Origin: JAJPHF01 sp035293805
Lineage (GTDB): Bacteria; Chloroflexota; UBA6077; JAJPHF01
Assembly: GCA_035293805.1 (NCBI GenBank)
Contig: DATGMD010000010.1
Coordinates: 62,001-126,000 of the forward strand
DNA length: 64,000 nucleotides
Direction: 5' to 3'
Positions within the stretch are counted from its first letter, which is position 1; every line of letters starts with the position of its first letter. A program made the position numbers and the translations under genes. Shown piece by piece: positions 49,253 to 64,000 of the stretch. Under the pieces are notes generated by a model. The model was not told the origin of the DNA. It was given only the letters and a program-made list of their open reading frames with translations, and made no database searches.

Positions 49253-50296
49253 GTGGGGAGCGCGAGGTCGCGGTTGCGGGCGGTAGCCGAGGAACTGTAC
49301 CCGGGCTACTTCGCCTTTGTCATGGCCACCGGGATTATATCCACCGCGACCGGCGTGCTGGGCGTCGACCTCGTCGCGAATGCCCTGTTCGCTATCAACC
49401 TCGTGGCCTACCCCGCCCTCTGGGCGCTGACCCTGGCGCGCGCCTGCTGGTTCCCCGGGCGCGTGCGCCGCGAGCTGACGAGCCACACGACCGGCGGCGC
49501 CTACTTCACGAGTGTAGCGGCCACGTGCCTGGTCGGCAGCCAGATCGCCGTCCTCACGCCCGCTTACCCCCTGGCGATCGCCCTCTGGGGCCTCGCCTGG
49601 ATCCTCTGGGCCGGCCTCATGTACACGTTCATGGCCGCCGTGACGCTGCGCCAGAACAAGCCGTCGCTCGCGGCGGGCATCAACGGCACCTGGCTGCTCC
49701 TGGTCGTCTCGACCGAGTCGCTGTCGGTGCTCGGCTCGGTCATCGCGACCTACTTCCCGCCCGAGCCGCGGACCGTCCTGTTCGCGGCCCTCTGCACCTT
49801 CCTGCTCGGGTGCATGCTGTACGTCCTCATCATCGCGCTGATCTTCTACCGCTGGACGTTCTTGCCGATGACGCCCACGGGCCTGGCGCCCCCGTACTGG
49901 ATCAACATGGGCGCGCTGGCCATCACCGCCCTGGCCGGCTCGCGGCTGGTCGTGCTGGCGGGGCAGTGGGACTTCCTGCGACTGCTCGTGCCGTTCGTGG
50001 CCGGGCTCGCCCTGCTGTTCTGGGTCTTCGGCACCTGGTGGATCCCGCTGCTGGTCGTCGTCGGCGTCTGGCGCCACGCCTACAAGCGCCTGCCGCTCGC
50101 CTACGACCCACAGTACTGGGGCATGGTGTTCCCCATCGGCATGTACGCGGCCGGCACGCTGCTGCTCGCGGAGGCGACGGGCCTGTGGTTCCTCCACGCG
50201 CTCGCCGTCGGGTTCGCCGCGCTCGCCTGTGCCGCGTGGAGCGTGGCCGTCGTGGCGTTCGGCCGGCAGGTGGTGCGCGGCCTGCGAGCAACCTGA
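49253..50296 (+). CDS. TDT family transporter (TehA / C4-dicarboxylate type)
   Basis: 347 aa, about ten membrane helices. The first helix has the family mark YPGYFAFVMATGIISTATG, and the fourth to sixth helices have WILWAGLMYTFMAAV and GTWLLLVVSTESLSVLGSV. Related to TehA tellurite-resistance channels and Mae1 malate transporters; SLAC1-type anion channels share the fold. GTG 49253 follows GGAGG. Divergent from the MFS gene across 280 bp in which I see no clear promoter. Confidence 0.9.
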   Translation: MGSARSRLRAVAEELYPGYFAFVMATGIISTATGVLGVDLVANALFAINLVAYPALWALTLARACWFPGRVRRELTSHTTGGAYFTSVAATCLVGSQIAVLTPAYPLAIALWGLAWILWAGLMYTFMAAVTLRQNKPSLAAGINGTWLLLVVSTESLSVLGSVIATYFPPEPRTVLFAALCTFLLGCMLYVLIIALIFYRWTFLPMTPTGLAPPYWINMGALAITALAGSRLVVLAGQWDFLRLLVPFVAGLALLFWVFGTWWIPLLVVVGVWRHAYKRLPLAYDPQYWGMVFPIGMYAAGTLLLAEATGLWFLHALAVGFAALACAAWSVAVVAFGRQVVRGLRAT

Positions 50297-50322
50297 GCTG
50301 GTCGCGGGAAGAAGGAGGAGTC

Positions 50323-50747
50323 GTGCGTCGCTCTCGGACCACCGTGCGCGTGCGCTGGGGCGAGGCGGACCCTGCGGGGATCGTTTACTACCCCAATTTC
50401 TTCGATTGGTTCGCCGTCGGCACGCTGGAGCTGTTGCGGGGCTGGGGCATGCCGTTCGGCGAGCTGTTTCGCCGCGAGAGCGTGGGGCTGCCGGTGATCG
50501 AGGCCCACGGGCGCTTCCTGGCGCCCGTCCTCTACGACGACGAGCTGACGATCGAGACGGCCGTGGGGGAGGTCCGCACCCGCGCCTTCCGCCTAGAGCA
50601 CACCGTCTGGCGAGGGGAGGAGCGCGTGGCCGAGGGCCACGAGGTGCGCGGCTGGCAGCGCATCGACCGCGAGCGTCCCCGCGACGTCACGCTGGTGCCG
50701 CTGCCTCCCGACCTCGCCGCCTGGCTCCGCGACGAGCCGCCCGAAGC

Positions 50748-50769
<22 letters not shown>
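50323..50769 (+). CDS. Acyl-CoA thioesterase, hotdog fold (4HBT/YbgC-like)
   Basis: 148 aa. The active-site helix-entry motif [17 protein letters not shown] carries Asp16, the nucleophile/base of 4-hydroxybenzoyl-CoA-type thioesterases, and the rest follows the single hotdog pattern ([17 protein letters not shown]). GTG after AAGGAGGAG. Its last 22 bp overlap the 3' end of metH on the other strand. The acyl-CoA is unknown; 4-hydroxybenzoyl-CoA and other short aromatic or branched esters are possible. Confidence 0.9.
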
Positions 50770-54467
<3,698 letters not shown>

Positions 54468-54596
54468 CGTGGCCGCACCCGGCTTCGTCGGGCCGCCGAT
54501 TCCTCTCGATGGTATGCGAGTCCTGCCGATAAAGCCAATAGCTTTCTAAAGTGCGTTACAGTAGCTCCAACTTATGCGCCTGGCGCGTCGAGCGCG

Positions 54597-56822
<2,226 letters not shown>

Positions 56823-56899
56823 CAACTGCTCCTCAGCGCGAGCTTGACGTGGCAGGGCAGGGGCAGTGCTGCGCGCCGCCAGTGCAAGGGGTGTGCCGC

Positions 56900-57838
56900 C
56901 TAGCCCAGCGGCAGCGCAAGCTGTGGGCTGGCTCGGCGTGCACGGGGCGGGGCGGCCGGCGCCGGCGCGGGCCGCGTCGACCGCTCCCGCATCGCGTCCA
57001 CGCCGAAGCCATAGCGGGCGCGCAGTCGGTCCACGCGCTCGGTCAGCCGGGCCGCGTAGTCCGGCGGCGCGTAGGTGCCGCTGTAGGCGCGCTCGTAGCG
57101 CGGCAGCAGCGCCGGCCGTGCCGCGCCGACGAAGCGCAGGTAATGCTCGCGCACGCCCGGCGCCAGCCGCAGCGGCGCCGCCCCGAGATACGCCGCGCCG
57201 TGCTCGGCCGCACCCGCCACCACGGCCTCGAGCGACGCCTCCGAGTCCGTGATGCCCGGCAAGATCGGGGCGAGCAAGACACCAGTGGGGACGCCCGCGG
57301 CGTTCAAACGCCGGACCGCTTCTAGACGCCGCCGCGGGTTGGGAGTCCCGGGCTCGATCTCTCGCCAGACGACGGGATCGAGCGTCGTGATAGTGAAGTA
57401 AATGCGGACCTTCGCCGCCCGCGCGAGCGCCGCCCATAGGTCCAGGTCGCGCAGCACGAGCGGCGCCTTGGTCACCAGGCTGGCCGCGTTCCGGTACGCG
57501 AGCAGCACTTCCAGCAAGGCGCGGGTCAGGCGGTAGCGCCCCTCGATGGGCTGGTAGCAATCGGTCGCGGTGCCCAGTGCGACCGACTCGCCGCGCCACG
57601 CCGGCCGCGCCAGCTCCGCGGCCAGCAGGCGTGGCATGTTGCGCTTCACGTAGATGCGCGTCTCGAAGTCGCGGTCCGCGTTGCCGTGCTCGGCGCGCGC
57701 ATAGTAAGCGCGCGCGTAGCAGTAGTGGCAGCTGTGCGAGCAGCCGCTATACGGGTTCACCGACCACTTGAACGGCATCCCCTGCACGCGGTTCAGCGCG
57801 CTCTTGCAGTCGACCTCCACGCATTCGACGCGACTCAT
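56900..57838 (-). CDS. SPL-family radical SAM protein
   Basis: 312 aa. 4Fe-4S site [11 protein letters not shown] in [16 protein letters not shown] near residue 35, preceded by [13 protein letters not shown], the standard opening of the Rv2578c/SplB-like family. The barrel continues with [19 protein letters not shown] and [19 protein letters not shown]. Family members are mostly uncharacterised, a few repair spore photoproduct. ATG 57838 chosen; a TTG at 57856 is possible. Same strand as glgX, 77 bp upstream. Confidence 0.9.
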   Translation of the reverse strand: MSRVECVEVDCKSALNRVQGMPFKWSVNPYSGCSHSCHYCYARAYYARAEHGNADRDFETRIYVKRNMPRLLAAELARPAWRGESVALGTATDCYQPIEGRYRLTRALLEVLLAYRNAASLVTKAPLVLRDLDLWAALARAAKVRIYFTITTLDPVVWREIEPGTPNPRRRLEAVRRLNAAGVPTGVLLAPILPGITDSEASLEAVVAGAAEHGAAYLGAAPLRLAPGVREHYLRFVGAARPALLPRYERAYSGTYAPPDYAARLTERVDRLRARYGFGVDAMRERSTRPAPAPAAPPRARRASPQLALPLG

Positions 57839-57932
57839 GGCATCATCGTAGTACAAGCGTTCTATAATGGCAACGGGTCTGCTATCGGCGTATCTCCACG
57901 GGTCTTCAGGATGGTTGAGCCCGTGCAGGTAG

Positions 57933-58022
57933 GGTGCGGCGCACGCCGTCCACGCCAGCCACCCCGCGGCCCTCGCCCGCGCCGTCCTCGACTTCCTGGC
58001 CGACGCCGAGCCCCATCCGTGA
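57933..58022 (+). pseudogene. C-terminal remnant of an alpha/beta hydrolase
   Basis: A 29-codon stretch directly after an in-frame TAG encodes AHAVHASHPAALARAVLDFL and a short tail before TGA. This is the usual end of an alpha/beta hydrolase (catalytic His in GHAVH, final FL helix). Nothing upstream in any frame continues it. The rest of 57857-58171 holds no gene I can support. Confidence 0.4.
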
Positions 58023-58171
58023 CCTGGCAGCGCCGCTCGCGCTCTCCGGGGTCGTCGCCTATTCGCACCGCGGGCTTCAGGCTCGGTGGACCGGGGTCGT
58101 TCCTTTCCCGTTCCCGCAGCGCGAGGGGGGCCTGGGGGTAGGGCCGTCCTCTCGCCCAGGTGGCCGGCCCC

Positions 58172-58684
58172 TTACCGCCCGCCGCCCTCGTCCAGAATGG
58201 CCGTGAGGTCGGCCCGCGCCCGCGCGAGCACCGCGCGCACGCGGCGCAGGCGGTCGGCGTCGAGCCGCCGCGCGCGGGCGCCGCGCCCCAGCAGCCGCGC
58301 CAGGTCCCGCAGCTCGTGCATCGTCGCCTGCACCTCGGCGCGGAAGTTGGGATCGAACCACGCGCCCACCCGCCCGCGGATGTCCGCGACCACGTGCTCG
58401 CGCTCGGCCAGGAAGCGACGGCCTTCGTCGGTGATGGCGTAGACCCGCTTGCCGTCCTGCGCCTGCGCGCGCACGTAGCCCTGGTCTTCGAGCAGTTGCA
58501 GCGTGGGGTAGACGGCGCCCGGGCTCGGCGTGTAGAGGCCGCCGAAACGCTCTTCCAGCGCGCGCATGACGTCGTAGCCGTGCCGGGGGCGCTCGGCGAT
58601 GAGGCCCAGAATCACGTACTTGAGATCCCCCTTCTCGAAGCGGCGTTGCCGGGGTGGGTCGGACGCGAACCACTGCCTGCCCAC
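58172..58684 (-). CDS. PadR family transcriptional regulator
   Basis: 170 aa. Winged helix at about 18-90: KGDLKYVILGLIAERPRHGY, TPSPGAVYPTLQLLEDQGYV and KRVYAITDEGRRFLAER, exact family pattern; then a dimerising helical tail. GTG 58684 chosen because GGGGGAGGGG lies directly upstream; a longer frame starts at 58714 but would contain the palindrome. PadR proteins usually repress themselves and a nearby gene; the divergent neighbour is nuoD. Confidence 0.92.
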   Translation of the reverse strand: MGRQWFASDPPRQRRFEKGDLKYVILGLIAERPRHGYDVMRALEERFGGLYTPSPGAVYPTLQLLEDQGYVRAQAQDGKRVYAITDEGRRFLAEREHVVADIRGRVGAWFDPNFRAEVQATMHELRDLARLLGRGARARRLDADRLRRVRAVLARARADLTAILDEGGGR

Positions 58685-58700
58685 CGCCCCTCCCCCATCG

Positions 58701-58710
58701 CGATATATCG
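58701..58710. promoter_or_regulatory. Putative PadR operator
   Basis: CGATATATCG, a perfect 10-bp palindrome and the only AT-rich palindrome in the region, at the predicted PadR transcription start and 17 bp before its start codon. Confidence 0.5.
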
Positions 58711-58717
58711 TCAATTC

Positions 58718-58746
58718 AGCGTAGCGGGGCGCCGGGCCGTTGTCAA
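58718..58746 (-). promoter_or_regulatory. PadR gene promoter
   Basis: Minus strand: TTGACA (58746-58741), 17 bases, TACGCT (58723-58718). Confidence 0.6.
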
Positions 58747-58791
58747 CCGGCGCCCCGTCAGACGTGCAGCCGCCACCGCCCCGCAGGCGTT

Positions 58792-58820
58792 TTGACCGAC
58801 CCCTGGCGCTGTGGGATAAT
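58792..58820 (+). promoter_or_regulatory. nuoD promoter
   Basis: TTGACC (58792-58797), 17 bases, GATAAT (58815-58820); leader about 23 nt with AGGGAG before the ATG. Confidence 0.65.
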
Positions 58821-58849
58821 TAGACGAGCAGGTATCAGGGAGTAAGCTC

Positions 58850-59989
58850 ATGGCCGTCGCGATTCCCTTCGCCTCCGCCGAGGAGCGCACCCGCGAGGGC
58901 GACCTCCTGACGATCAACATGGGGCCGCAGCACCCCAGCACGCACGGCGTCTTCCGCCTGATCCTCACCATCGACGGCGAGACGGTGGTGGCCGCGCGGC
59001 CGGTCATGGGCTACCTGCACCGCTCGGTCGAGAAGCTGTGCGAGACGCGGACGTACCTGCAGGATGTCGTCTTCACCGATCGCCTCGACTACCTGGCGCC
59101 GATGTCCACCAACCTGCCCTATGCCCTGGCCCTCGAGAGGCTCGCCGGCATCGAGGTGCCCGAGCGCGCGCAGTACGTCCGCGTCCTCATGTGCGAGCTG
59201 CAGCGGATCGCCGCGCACCTGGTGGCAATCGGCACCTTCGCCGCCGACGTAGGCACGTTCTTCACGCCGCTCCTGTACACGTTTCGGGAGCGCGAGCGCA
59301 TCATGGACATCTATGAGATGTGTTGCGGCGCGCGTCTCACCGTCAGCTACATCCGCTACGGCGGCGTGAGCCGCGACATCCCCGAGGACGGCGTGGAGGC
59401 GATCCGCGAGTTCGTCCAGATCATGCCCGAGCGCATCGACGAGTACGAGCGCCTGCTGACGAACAACGAGATCTTCCTGGCGCGCACCCGCAACGTGGGC
59501 ATCCTGCCGCCTGAGCTGGCGGTGGCCTACAGCGTCACGGGGCCGGTGCTGCGCGCCAGCGGCGTGCAGTACGACGTGCGCCGCGCCGAGCCGTACGGTA
59601 TCTACGACCGCTTCGAGTTCGACATTCCCGTGCGCTATAACGGCGACTGCTACGACCGCTACATGGTGCGCATCGCCGAGATGCGGCAGAGCGTCCGCAT
59701 TCTGGAGCAGGCCATCCGCGACCTGCCGGCGGGCGAGATCAAGGCGAAGCTGCCACGGCTGTTCCGCCCGGCACGCGGCTCCGCCTACGCCCGCACCGAG
59801 AGCCCGAAGGGGGAGCTGGGCTTTTACGTGCAGGCCGACGGCAAAGTCGAGCCGTACCGCGTCCACATTCGGCCACCCAGCTTCATCAACCTAACGGCGC
59901 TCGCGCCGCTGCTGATCGGGCACAAGGTAGCCGACGTCGTCGTGATCCTCGGCAGCATCGACATCGTGATGGGCGAGGTCGACCGTTAG
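58850..59989 (+). CDS. nuoD: NADH-quinone oxidoreductase subunit D
   Basis: 49-kDa-type subunit of complex I that lines the quinone site, peripheral arm at the membrane. 379 aa. [20 protein letters not shown] and [13 protein letters not shown] near the N-terminus (the quinone-binding His and neighbours), then [42 protein letters not shown] and the end [17 protein letters not shown]. Complete. It is followed by a nuoI-type gene 81 bp on, without the nuoC, nuoH or other subunit genes that usually flank it. Confidence 0.96.
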   Translation: MAVAIPFASAEERTREGDLLTINMGPQHPSTHGVFRLILTIDGETVVAARPVMGYLHRSVEKLCETRTYLQDVVFTDRLDYLAPMSTNLPYALALERLAGIEVPERAQYVRVLMCELQRIAAHLVAIGTFAADVGTFFTPLLYTFRERERIMDIYEMCCGARLTVSYIRYGGVSRDIPEDGVEAIREFVQIMPERIDEYERLLTNNEIFLARTRNVGILPPELAVAYSVTGPVLRASGVQYDVRRAEPYGIYDRFEFDIPVRYNGDCYDRYMVRIAEMRQSVRILEQAIRDLPAGEIKAKLPRLFRPARGSAYARTESPKGELGFYVQADGKVEPYRVHIRPPSFINLTALAPLLIGHKVADVVVILGSIDIVMGEVDR

Positions 59990-60070
59990 CGCGCGACAGC
60001 GGCCAAACGCCGGCACGCGGGTTGCGCTAACCGGATAGGTTGGCCGCACACTGGATAGGGAAGGTAAGCC

Positions 60071-60685
60071 ATGTCGGGAATCGCCAATGGCATGTGGACC
60101 ACGCTCAAGCACTTCTTCCGTGCCTTGAGCGACCCGGTCACGGTCCAGTACCCCGAGCAGCGGCTGCCGCTGTCGGTCGGCTTCCGCGGCTTGCCCCGCC
60201 TGGTCTACGACATCGACAGCGGCGACGCGCGCTGCGTGGCCTGCGCAATCTGCGCCTCGGCCTGCCCCGTGGGCGTGATCCACATCGATTCCCACCGGGG
60301 CGCCGACGGCCGCAAGCTGCTGGATCGCTTCGACATCGAGGCGGGCGGCTGCATCTACTGTGGCATGTGTGTCGAAGCCTGCCCGTTCGACGCGCTCACC
60401 ATGACGGCCGGCTTCGAGATGGCGTCGTACAACCGCGCCGACCTGCTCTGGCCGATGGCGCGGCTGCTCGTGCCCGGCACGCCCGAGAACGATGCCAACA
60501 TGCACTGGATCATGAGCGGCGTCGAGAAAATGGGCAAGACGCCGCCGAGCGCCTGGCCGGAGGCCGCCATCGAGGCCGGCCTGATGCCGGCCAGCGCGCG
60601 CAAGGCGCCCCCGCCCGAGCCTGAAGCGGAGGCGAGCGAGGAAGAAAAGGTCCCGGCGGCCGCGGGTTCCGCCAGCGCGGACTGA
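60071..60685 (+). CDS. nuoI: NADH-quinone oxidoreductase subunit I
   Basis: Carries the two 4Fe-4S clusters (N6a/N6b) that pass electrons to the quinone site. 204 aa: amphipathic start (MSGIANGMWTTLKHFFRALS), then Cys55, 58, 61, 65 (CVACAICASACP) and Cys94, 97, 100, 104 (CIYCGMCVEACP). A C-terminal tail of about 40 residues is Pro/Ala/Glu-rich and not typical. Ferredoxin-type subunits of other complexes are the alternative, but the N-terminus and the nuoD neighbour favour NuoI. Closed by a hairpin. Confidence 0.92.
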   Translation: MSGIANGMWTTLKHFFRALSDPVTVQYPEQRLPLSVGFRGLPRLVYDIDSGDARCVACAICASACPVGVIHIDSHRGADGRKLLDRFDIEAGGCIYCGMCVEACPFDALTMTAGFEMASYNRADLLWPMARLLVPGTPENDANMHWIMSGVEKMGKTPPSAWPEAAIEAGLMPASARKAPPPEPEAEASEEEKVPAAAGSASAD

Positions 60686-60708
60686 GGTGCTGGCGGCGAG
60701 CAATCGCC

Positions 60709-60734
60709 AGGGGCGGGCCAGGTGGCCCGCCCCT
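60709..60734. terminator. Bidirectional hairpin between nuoI and dxs
   Basis: AGGGGCGGGCCA (60709-60720), GG, TGGCCCGCCCCT (60723-60734): perfect 12-bp stem between convergent genes, no T-tract. Confidence 0.55.
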
Positions 60735-60761
60735 TCGCGTCGTGCCAGTGCTTGGCGGCCG

Positions 60762-62657
60762 CTAGCTGGCGGCGGCGCGGCCGACCGGCGCCACCGCCAG
60801 CCGCGGGAAGGCGGCCAGCGCTCGCCGCGCGATGCCCGGCGCGTCCAGCTCGTAGGTCGCCCGTAGCTCGCTCTGCTTGCCGTGCTCGACGAACTCATCC
60901 GGCACGGCGATCACCTCGACCGGCACCCGGCTCTTGTGCGCGGCAAGCAGCTCCAGCACGGCGCTGCCGAAGCCGCCACTCGCCGCGTGCTCCTCGACGG
61001 TCACGATCCCGCCCACCCGTCCGGCGAGGTCGAGGATCAGGGCCTCGTCCAGCGGCTTCACGAACCGCGCGTCCGCCACGGCACATGAGACGCCCTGGCG
61101 GGCCAGCAGCTCGCTCGCTTCGAGCGCCGCTGCCACGGTGTTGCCCAGCGCGACGATCGCTAGGTCGCGCCCGTCGCGCAGCAGCTCCCCCTGCCCGAGA
61201 GGAAGCACGCGCGGCTCCGGGTCGAGCGCCACGCCCGTGCCGGCACCGCGCGGGTACCGCAGCGCGATCGGCCCCCGTCCGTTGGCCACGTGGTCGACCG
61301 CCGTGTGAACGAGGTGCTGCAGATCGTTCTCGTCGCGCGGCGCCGCGACCACCATGTTCGGCAGCGCGCGCAGGTAGGCCAAGTCGAACACGCCCTGGTG
61401 GGTCTTGCCGTCGTCGCCCACGATGCCCGCGCGGTCCAGGGCAAGCACCACCGGCAGGTTCTGCACGCAGACGTCGTGAATCACTTGGTCGTAGGCGCGC
61501 TGCAAGAACGTCGAGTAGATCGCCACTACCGGCAACCGGCCCTGCGTCGCCAGGCCCGCGGCAAAGGTCACGGCGTGCTGCTCGCAGATCCCCACGTCGA
61601 ACACGCGGCGCGGGAACTCCCGCATGAGCGGCGAGAGGCCGGTCCCGTCGGGCATCGCGGCCGTGATCGCCACCACGCGCTCGTCCGCGCGCATCGCCTG
61701 CCCAAGCGCCTGGCCAAAGACCTGCGTGTACGTCGGCGCCGTCGCCGGCGCGCTGGTCGGCGGCGAGACGCCGTGCAGCTTCACCGGGTCCGCCTCCGCC
61801 GGCTCGTAGCCCTTGCCCTTCACCGTGAGCAGGTGGACCAGGGTTGGCCCCTCGCAGTTGTCGCGCACGAAGCGCAGCACCGACTCGACGTCGGCCTCGT
61901 CGTGGCCGTCCACCGGACCGACGTAGGTAAAGCCTAGCTCCTCCCAAAGCACCGTCGGCAGCACGGCGCTCTTCACGCCCCGCTTCACGCGCTTGCCGAC
62001 CTCCCAGGCGAGCGGGCCGAGCGGCAGGCGGGTCACGACGTGCTCGGCCTCCTCTTTAGCCCAGTGGTAGCCGGGCCGCAGGCGGTTGAACATGCGCGCG
62101 AGCGCCCCGACGTTCGGCGCGATGGACATCTGATTGTCGTTCAGTATCAAGATCAGCCGCGTGCCGGAATGCCCGACGTGGTTCAGCGCCTCGAGCGCCA
62201 TCCCGGCCGTGAGCCCCCCGTCGCCGATAATGGCCACGACGTGGTGGCGCTCCCCGGCGAGGTCCCGCGCGACCGCCATGCCGAGCGCCGCCGAGATCGA
62301 GGTGCCGGCGTGGCCTGCGCCGAACTGATCGTGGGGGCTCTCGTCGCGCGAAAGGAAGCCCGCCAGCCCGTGCTGCTGACGCAGCGTATGGAACCGCCGC
62401 GCGCGGCCGGTCAGCAGCTTGTGCGGATAGGCCTGGTGGCCGACGTCCCAGACCAATTTGTCGGTAGGACTGTCGAACACGCGGTGGAGCGCTATAGTCA
62501 ATTCGACGGTGCCTAGATTGGAGGCAAGATGACCGCCCGTGCGGGGAACGGTCGTCAGCAGCTCCGCGCGGATCTCGGCGGCGACCTGCTGCAGCTGCGC
62601 GGGCGTCAGCGGGCGCAAATCGGCCGGGCTCTCGATCCGATCGAGCAGACGGGTCAT
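60762..62657 (-). CDS. dxs: 1-deoxy-D-xylulose-5-phosphate synthase
   Basis: First step of the MEP isoprenoid route: pyruvate plus glyceraldehyde 3-phosphate to DXP, using thiamine diphosphate. 631 aa. GGHLASNLGTVELTIALH, WDVGHQAYPHKLLTGR, TPP motif IGDGGLTAGMALEALNH ... ILNDNQMSIAPN, VDGHDEADVESVL, then a transketolase-type C-terminal half with the catalytic Glu in FDVGICEQHAVTFAAG. PLP is made here by PdxST rather than from DXP, so this copy serves isoprenoids and perhaps thiamine. Confidence 0.98.
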   Translation of the reverse strand: MTRLLDRIESPADLRPLTPAQLQQVAAEIRAELLTTVPRTGGHLASNLGTVELTIALHRVFDSPTDKLVWDVGHQAYPHKLLTGRARRFHTLRQQHGLAGFLSRDESPHDQFGAGHAGTSISAALGMAVARDLAGERHHVVAIIGDGGLTAGMALEALNHVGHSGTRLILILNDNQMSIAPNVGALARMFNRLRPGYHWAKEEAEHVVTRLPLGPLAWEVGKRVKRGVKSAVLPTVLWEELGFTYVGPVDGHDEADVESVLRFVRDNCEGPTLVHLLTVKGKGYEPAEADPVKLHGVSPPTSAPATAPTYTQVFGQALGQAMRADERVVAITAAMPDGTGLSPLMREFPRRVFDVGICEQHAVTFAAGLATQGRLPVVAIYSTFLQRAYDQVIHDVCVQNLPVVLALDRAGIVGDDGKTHQGVFDLAYLRALPNMVVAAPRDENDLQHLVHTAVDHVANGRGPIALRYPRGAGTGVALDPEPRVLPLGQGELLRDGRDLAIVALGNTVAAALEASELLARQGVSCAVADARFVKPLDEALILDLAGRVGGIVTVEEHAASGGFGSAVLELLAAHKSRVPVEVIAVPDEFVEHGKQSELRATYELDAPGIARRALAAFPRLAVAPVGRAAAS

Positions 62658-62740
62658 GTCACCTCCAGTGTGCGGGGCGCTATGGAAGTCTATCAGCTAC
62701 TCTGGCGGGGTGCCCACCACCCCAGGGCGAGCAACGGGCC

Positions 62741-64000
62741 ATGACCGACGAGCAGCGCCAGATCGCCCGCGATGTGTTTGCCGCCGCGCTCGCGGCCGTC
62801 GCGCCCGACGCGGCCATCAGCCGCCACCTGCGCCGCGAGGGCGCCCGCCTCCTCGTGGACGACGCCCCCTACGACCTCGCCAGCTACCGCCGCCTGCGCG
62901 TGATCGGCGCCGGCAAGGCCAGCGGCGCCATGGCCGCCGCCGTCGAACCGCTCCTCGGCGATCGGCTCGACCAGGGCCTGGTCGTCGTCAAGGACGGCTA
63001 CGCCGTGCCGACCGCCCGCATCACCCTACGCGAGGCCGGCCACCCGGTCCCCGACGCGCGCGGGCTGGCCGCGACGGCCGAGGCGCTCGCGCTGGTCCGC
63101 GACCTAGGCGCGGACGACCTGCTGCTCGTCCTCCTCTCCGGCGGCGGCTCGGCCCTGCTGGCGCAGCCGGTCCCCGGCGTCGACCTTGCCGCGCTGCAGG
63201 CGACGACAGACCTGCTGCTGCGGGCGGGCGCGGCCATCCGCGAGGTGAACACCGTCCGCAAGCACCTGTCGCTGGTGAAAGGCGGCGGCCTGGCGCGGCT
63301 CGCGGCCCCGGCCACCGTGCTCGTCCTCGTCCTGTCCGACGTGCTGGGCGACCCGCTCGACGTGATCGCCTCCGGGCCGTTCGCGCCCGACCCGACGACC
63401 TTCGCCGACGCTGCGGCGGTACTCACGCGCCACGACCTGTGGGACCGCGTCCCGGCTTCCGTCGCCGCCCACCTGCGGGCCGGCCTGGCAGGCGAAGCCG
63501 CGGAGACGCCCAAGCCTGGCGATCCGGCCTTCGCACGCGTGCGCCACGCGGTGATCGGCAGCAACGGGCTGGCCGCCGAGGCCGCTGCCGCGCGCGCGTG
63601 CGCCCTCGGACTGCACACGCTGCTCCTCTCTACTTACGTCGAGGGCGAGGCGCGCGAGGTCGGCCGCGTGCTGGGCGCGCTCGCCCGCGAGCTAGCCCAC
63701 CACGGCCGACCGCTGCCACGCCCCGCCTGCCTCGTGCTGGGCGGGGAAACCACGGTGACCGTGCGCGGCGCCGGGCTCGGCGGACGTAACCAGGAGGTCG
63801 CGCTCGGGGCGCTGCCCGACCTGGCCGGCCTCGCCGACGTGCTGGTGCTGAGCGCGGCCACCGACGGCGGCGACGGCCCAACCGACGCCGCCGGGGCGTG
63901 GGCCGACGGCACGTCGCTCGCGCGCGCCACCGCGCTCGGGCTGGACCCCCTCGACTACCTCGCCCGCAACGACGCCTACCATTTCTTCGCCGCGCTGGAC
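62741..64000 (+). CDS. Glycerate 2-kinase (DUF4147/MOFRL type), partial (runs off right edge)
   Basis: 420 codons visible, cut by the right edge before the last few residues. Phosphorylates D-glycerate, giving 2-phosphoglycerate in most members. N-terminal DUF4147 domain: LRVIGAGKASGAMAAAVEP (about 52-70), LSGGGSALLAQP near 140, REVNTVRKHLSLVKGG. C-terminal MOFRL domain: LVLGGETTVTVRGAGLGGRN, VLSAATDGGDGPTDAAGAW. No operon partner seen; divergent from dxs across 83 bp. Confidence 0.93.
   Translation, partial: MTDEQRQIARDVFAAALAAVAPDAAISRHLRREGARLLVDDAPYDLASYRRLRVIGAGKASGAMAAAVEPLLGDRLDQGLVVVKDGYAVPTARITLREAGHPVPDARGLAATAEALALVRDLGADDLLLVLLSGGGSALLAQPVPGVDLAALQATTDLLLRAGAAIREVNTVRKHLSLVKGGGLARLAAPATVLVLVLSDVLGDPLDVIASGPFAPDPTTFADAAAVLTRHDLWDRVPASVAAHLRAGLAGEAAETPKPGDPAFARVRHAVIGSNGLAAEAAAARACALGLHTLLLSTYVEGEAREVGRVLGALARELAHHGRPLPRPACLVLGGETTVTVRGAGLGGRNQEVALGALPDLAGLADVLVLSAATDGGDGPTDAAGAWADGTSLARATALGLDPLDYLARNDAYHFFAALD

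Noticed and set aside
57863..57868. Plus-strand TATAAT as a promoter for a gene after 57880
   Set aside because: No -35 and no credible plus-strand gene follows; only a hydrolase remnant.

Overview
This is 64 kb of a GC-rich (about 70% by eye) bacterial chromosome, mostly ordinary housekeeping DNA. The lineage is not proven. Chloroflexota or a neighbouring Terrabacteria group is the best guess, from the mixed gene order, the single-membrane type genes, a MurE without the usual diaminopimelate signature, an RqcH gene, and NMT1-type binding proteins beside amidohydrolases. There is no 16S rRNA to confirm it.

Layout. 1-2253 (minus): pyridoxal phosphate synthase pdxS-pdxT and a cut GNAT gene. 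2510-3592: two TrkA/RCK potassium regulators. 3648-8002 (minus): HNH nuclease, cobU, then gmk-priA. 8233-9999: rqcH. 10109-11484 (minus): trxA and an rfbD-like reductase. 11647-20698: glycan cluster with two O-antigen-polymerase-like proteins, a UDP-glucuronate decarboxylase, a flippase-like membrane protein, a four-helix-bundle protein and three GT4 glycosyltransferases. 20738-24718: FMN riboswitch and ribD-ribE-ribBA-ribH. 24787-32300: plsY, gpsA, murE, an unknown gene, uvrC, a GT51 transglycosylase and rph.

32421-45292 is the accessory part. It opens with an intact tRNA-Asp and closes with a relic that repeats the last 26 nt of the tRNA region exactly. Between them lie a LysR regulator, a bicupin ring-cleavage dioxygenase, a RidA-family protein, two amidohydrolases, an isochorismatase-family hydrolase, a molybdenum hydroxylase large subunit and three NMT1-type substrate-binding lipoproteins. 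This looks like an inserted catabolic island for a (probably nitrogen-containing) aromatic compound, controlled from one divergent LysR promoter. No intact integrase is visible.

45471-64000: a 55-residue aromatic-rich small ORF, a VOC protein lacking its N-terminus, a seven-Asp-box beta-propeller protein, MFS and TDT transporters, a thioesterase, metH, glgX, a radical SAM protein, a hydrolase remnant, a PadR regulator, a detached nuoD-nuoI pair, dxs, and a glycerate kinase cut by the right edge.

Regulation is unusually legible. About ten promoters match TTGNNN-N16/17-TANNNT, four of the five convergent gene pairs between 3.5 and 61 kb that have room for one carry a perfect GC-rich hairpin without a T-tract, and the only classical T-tract terminator belongs to the FMN riboswitch.
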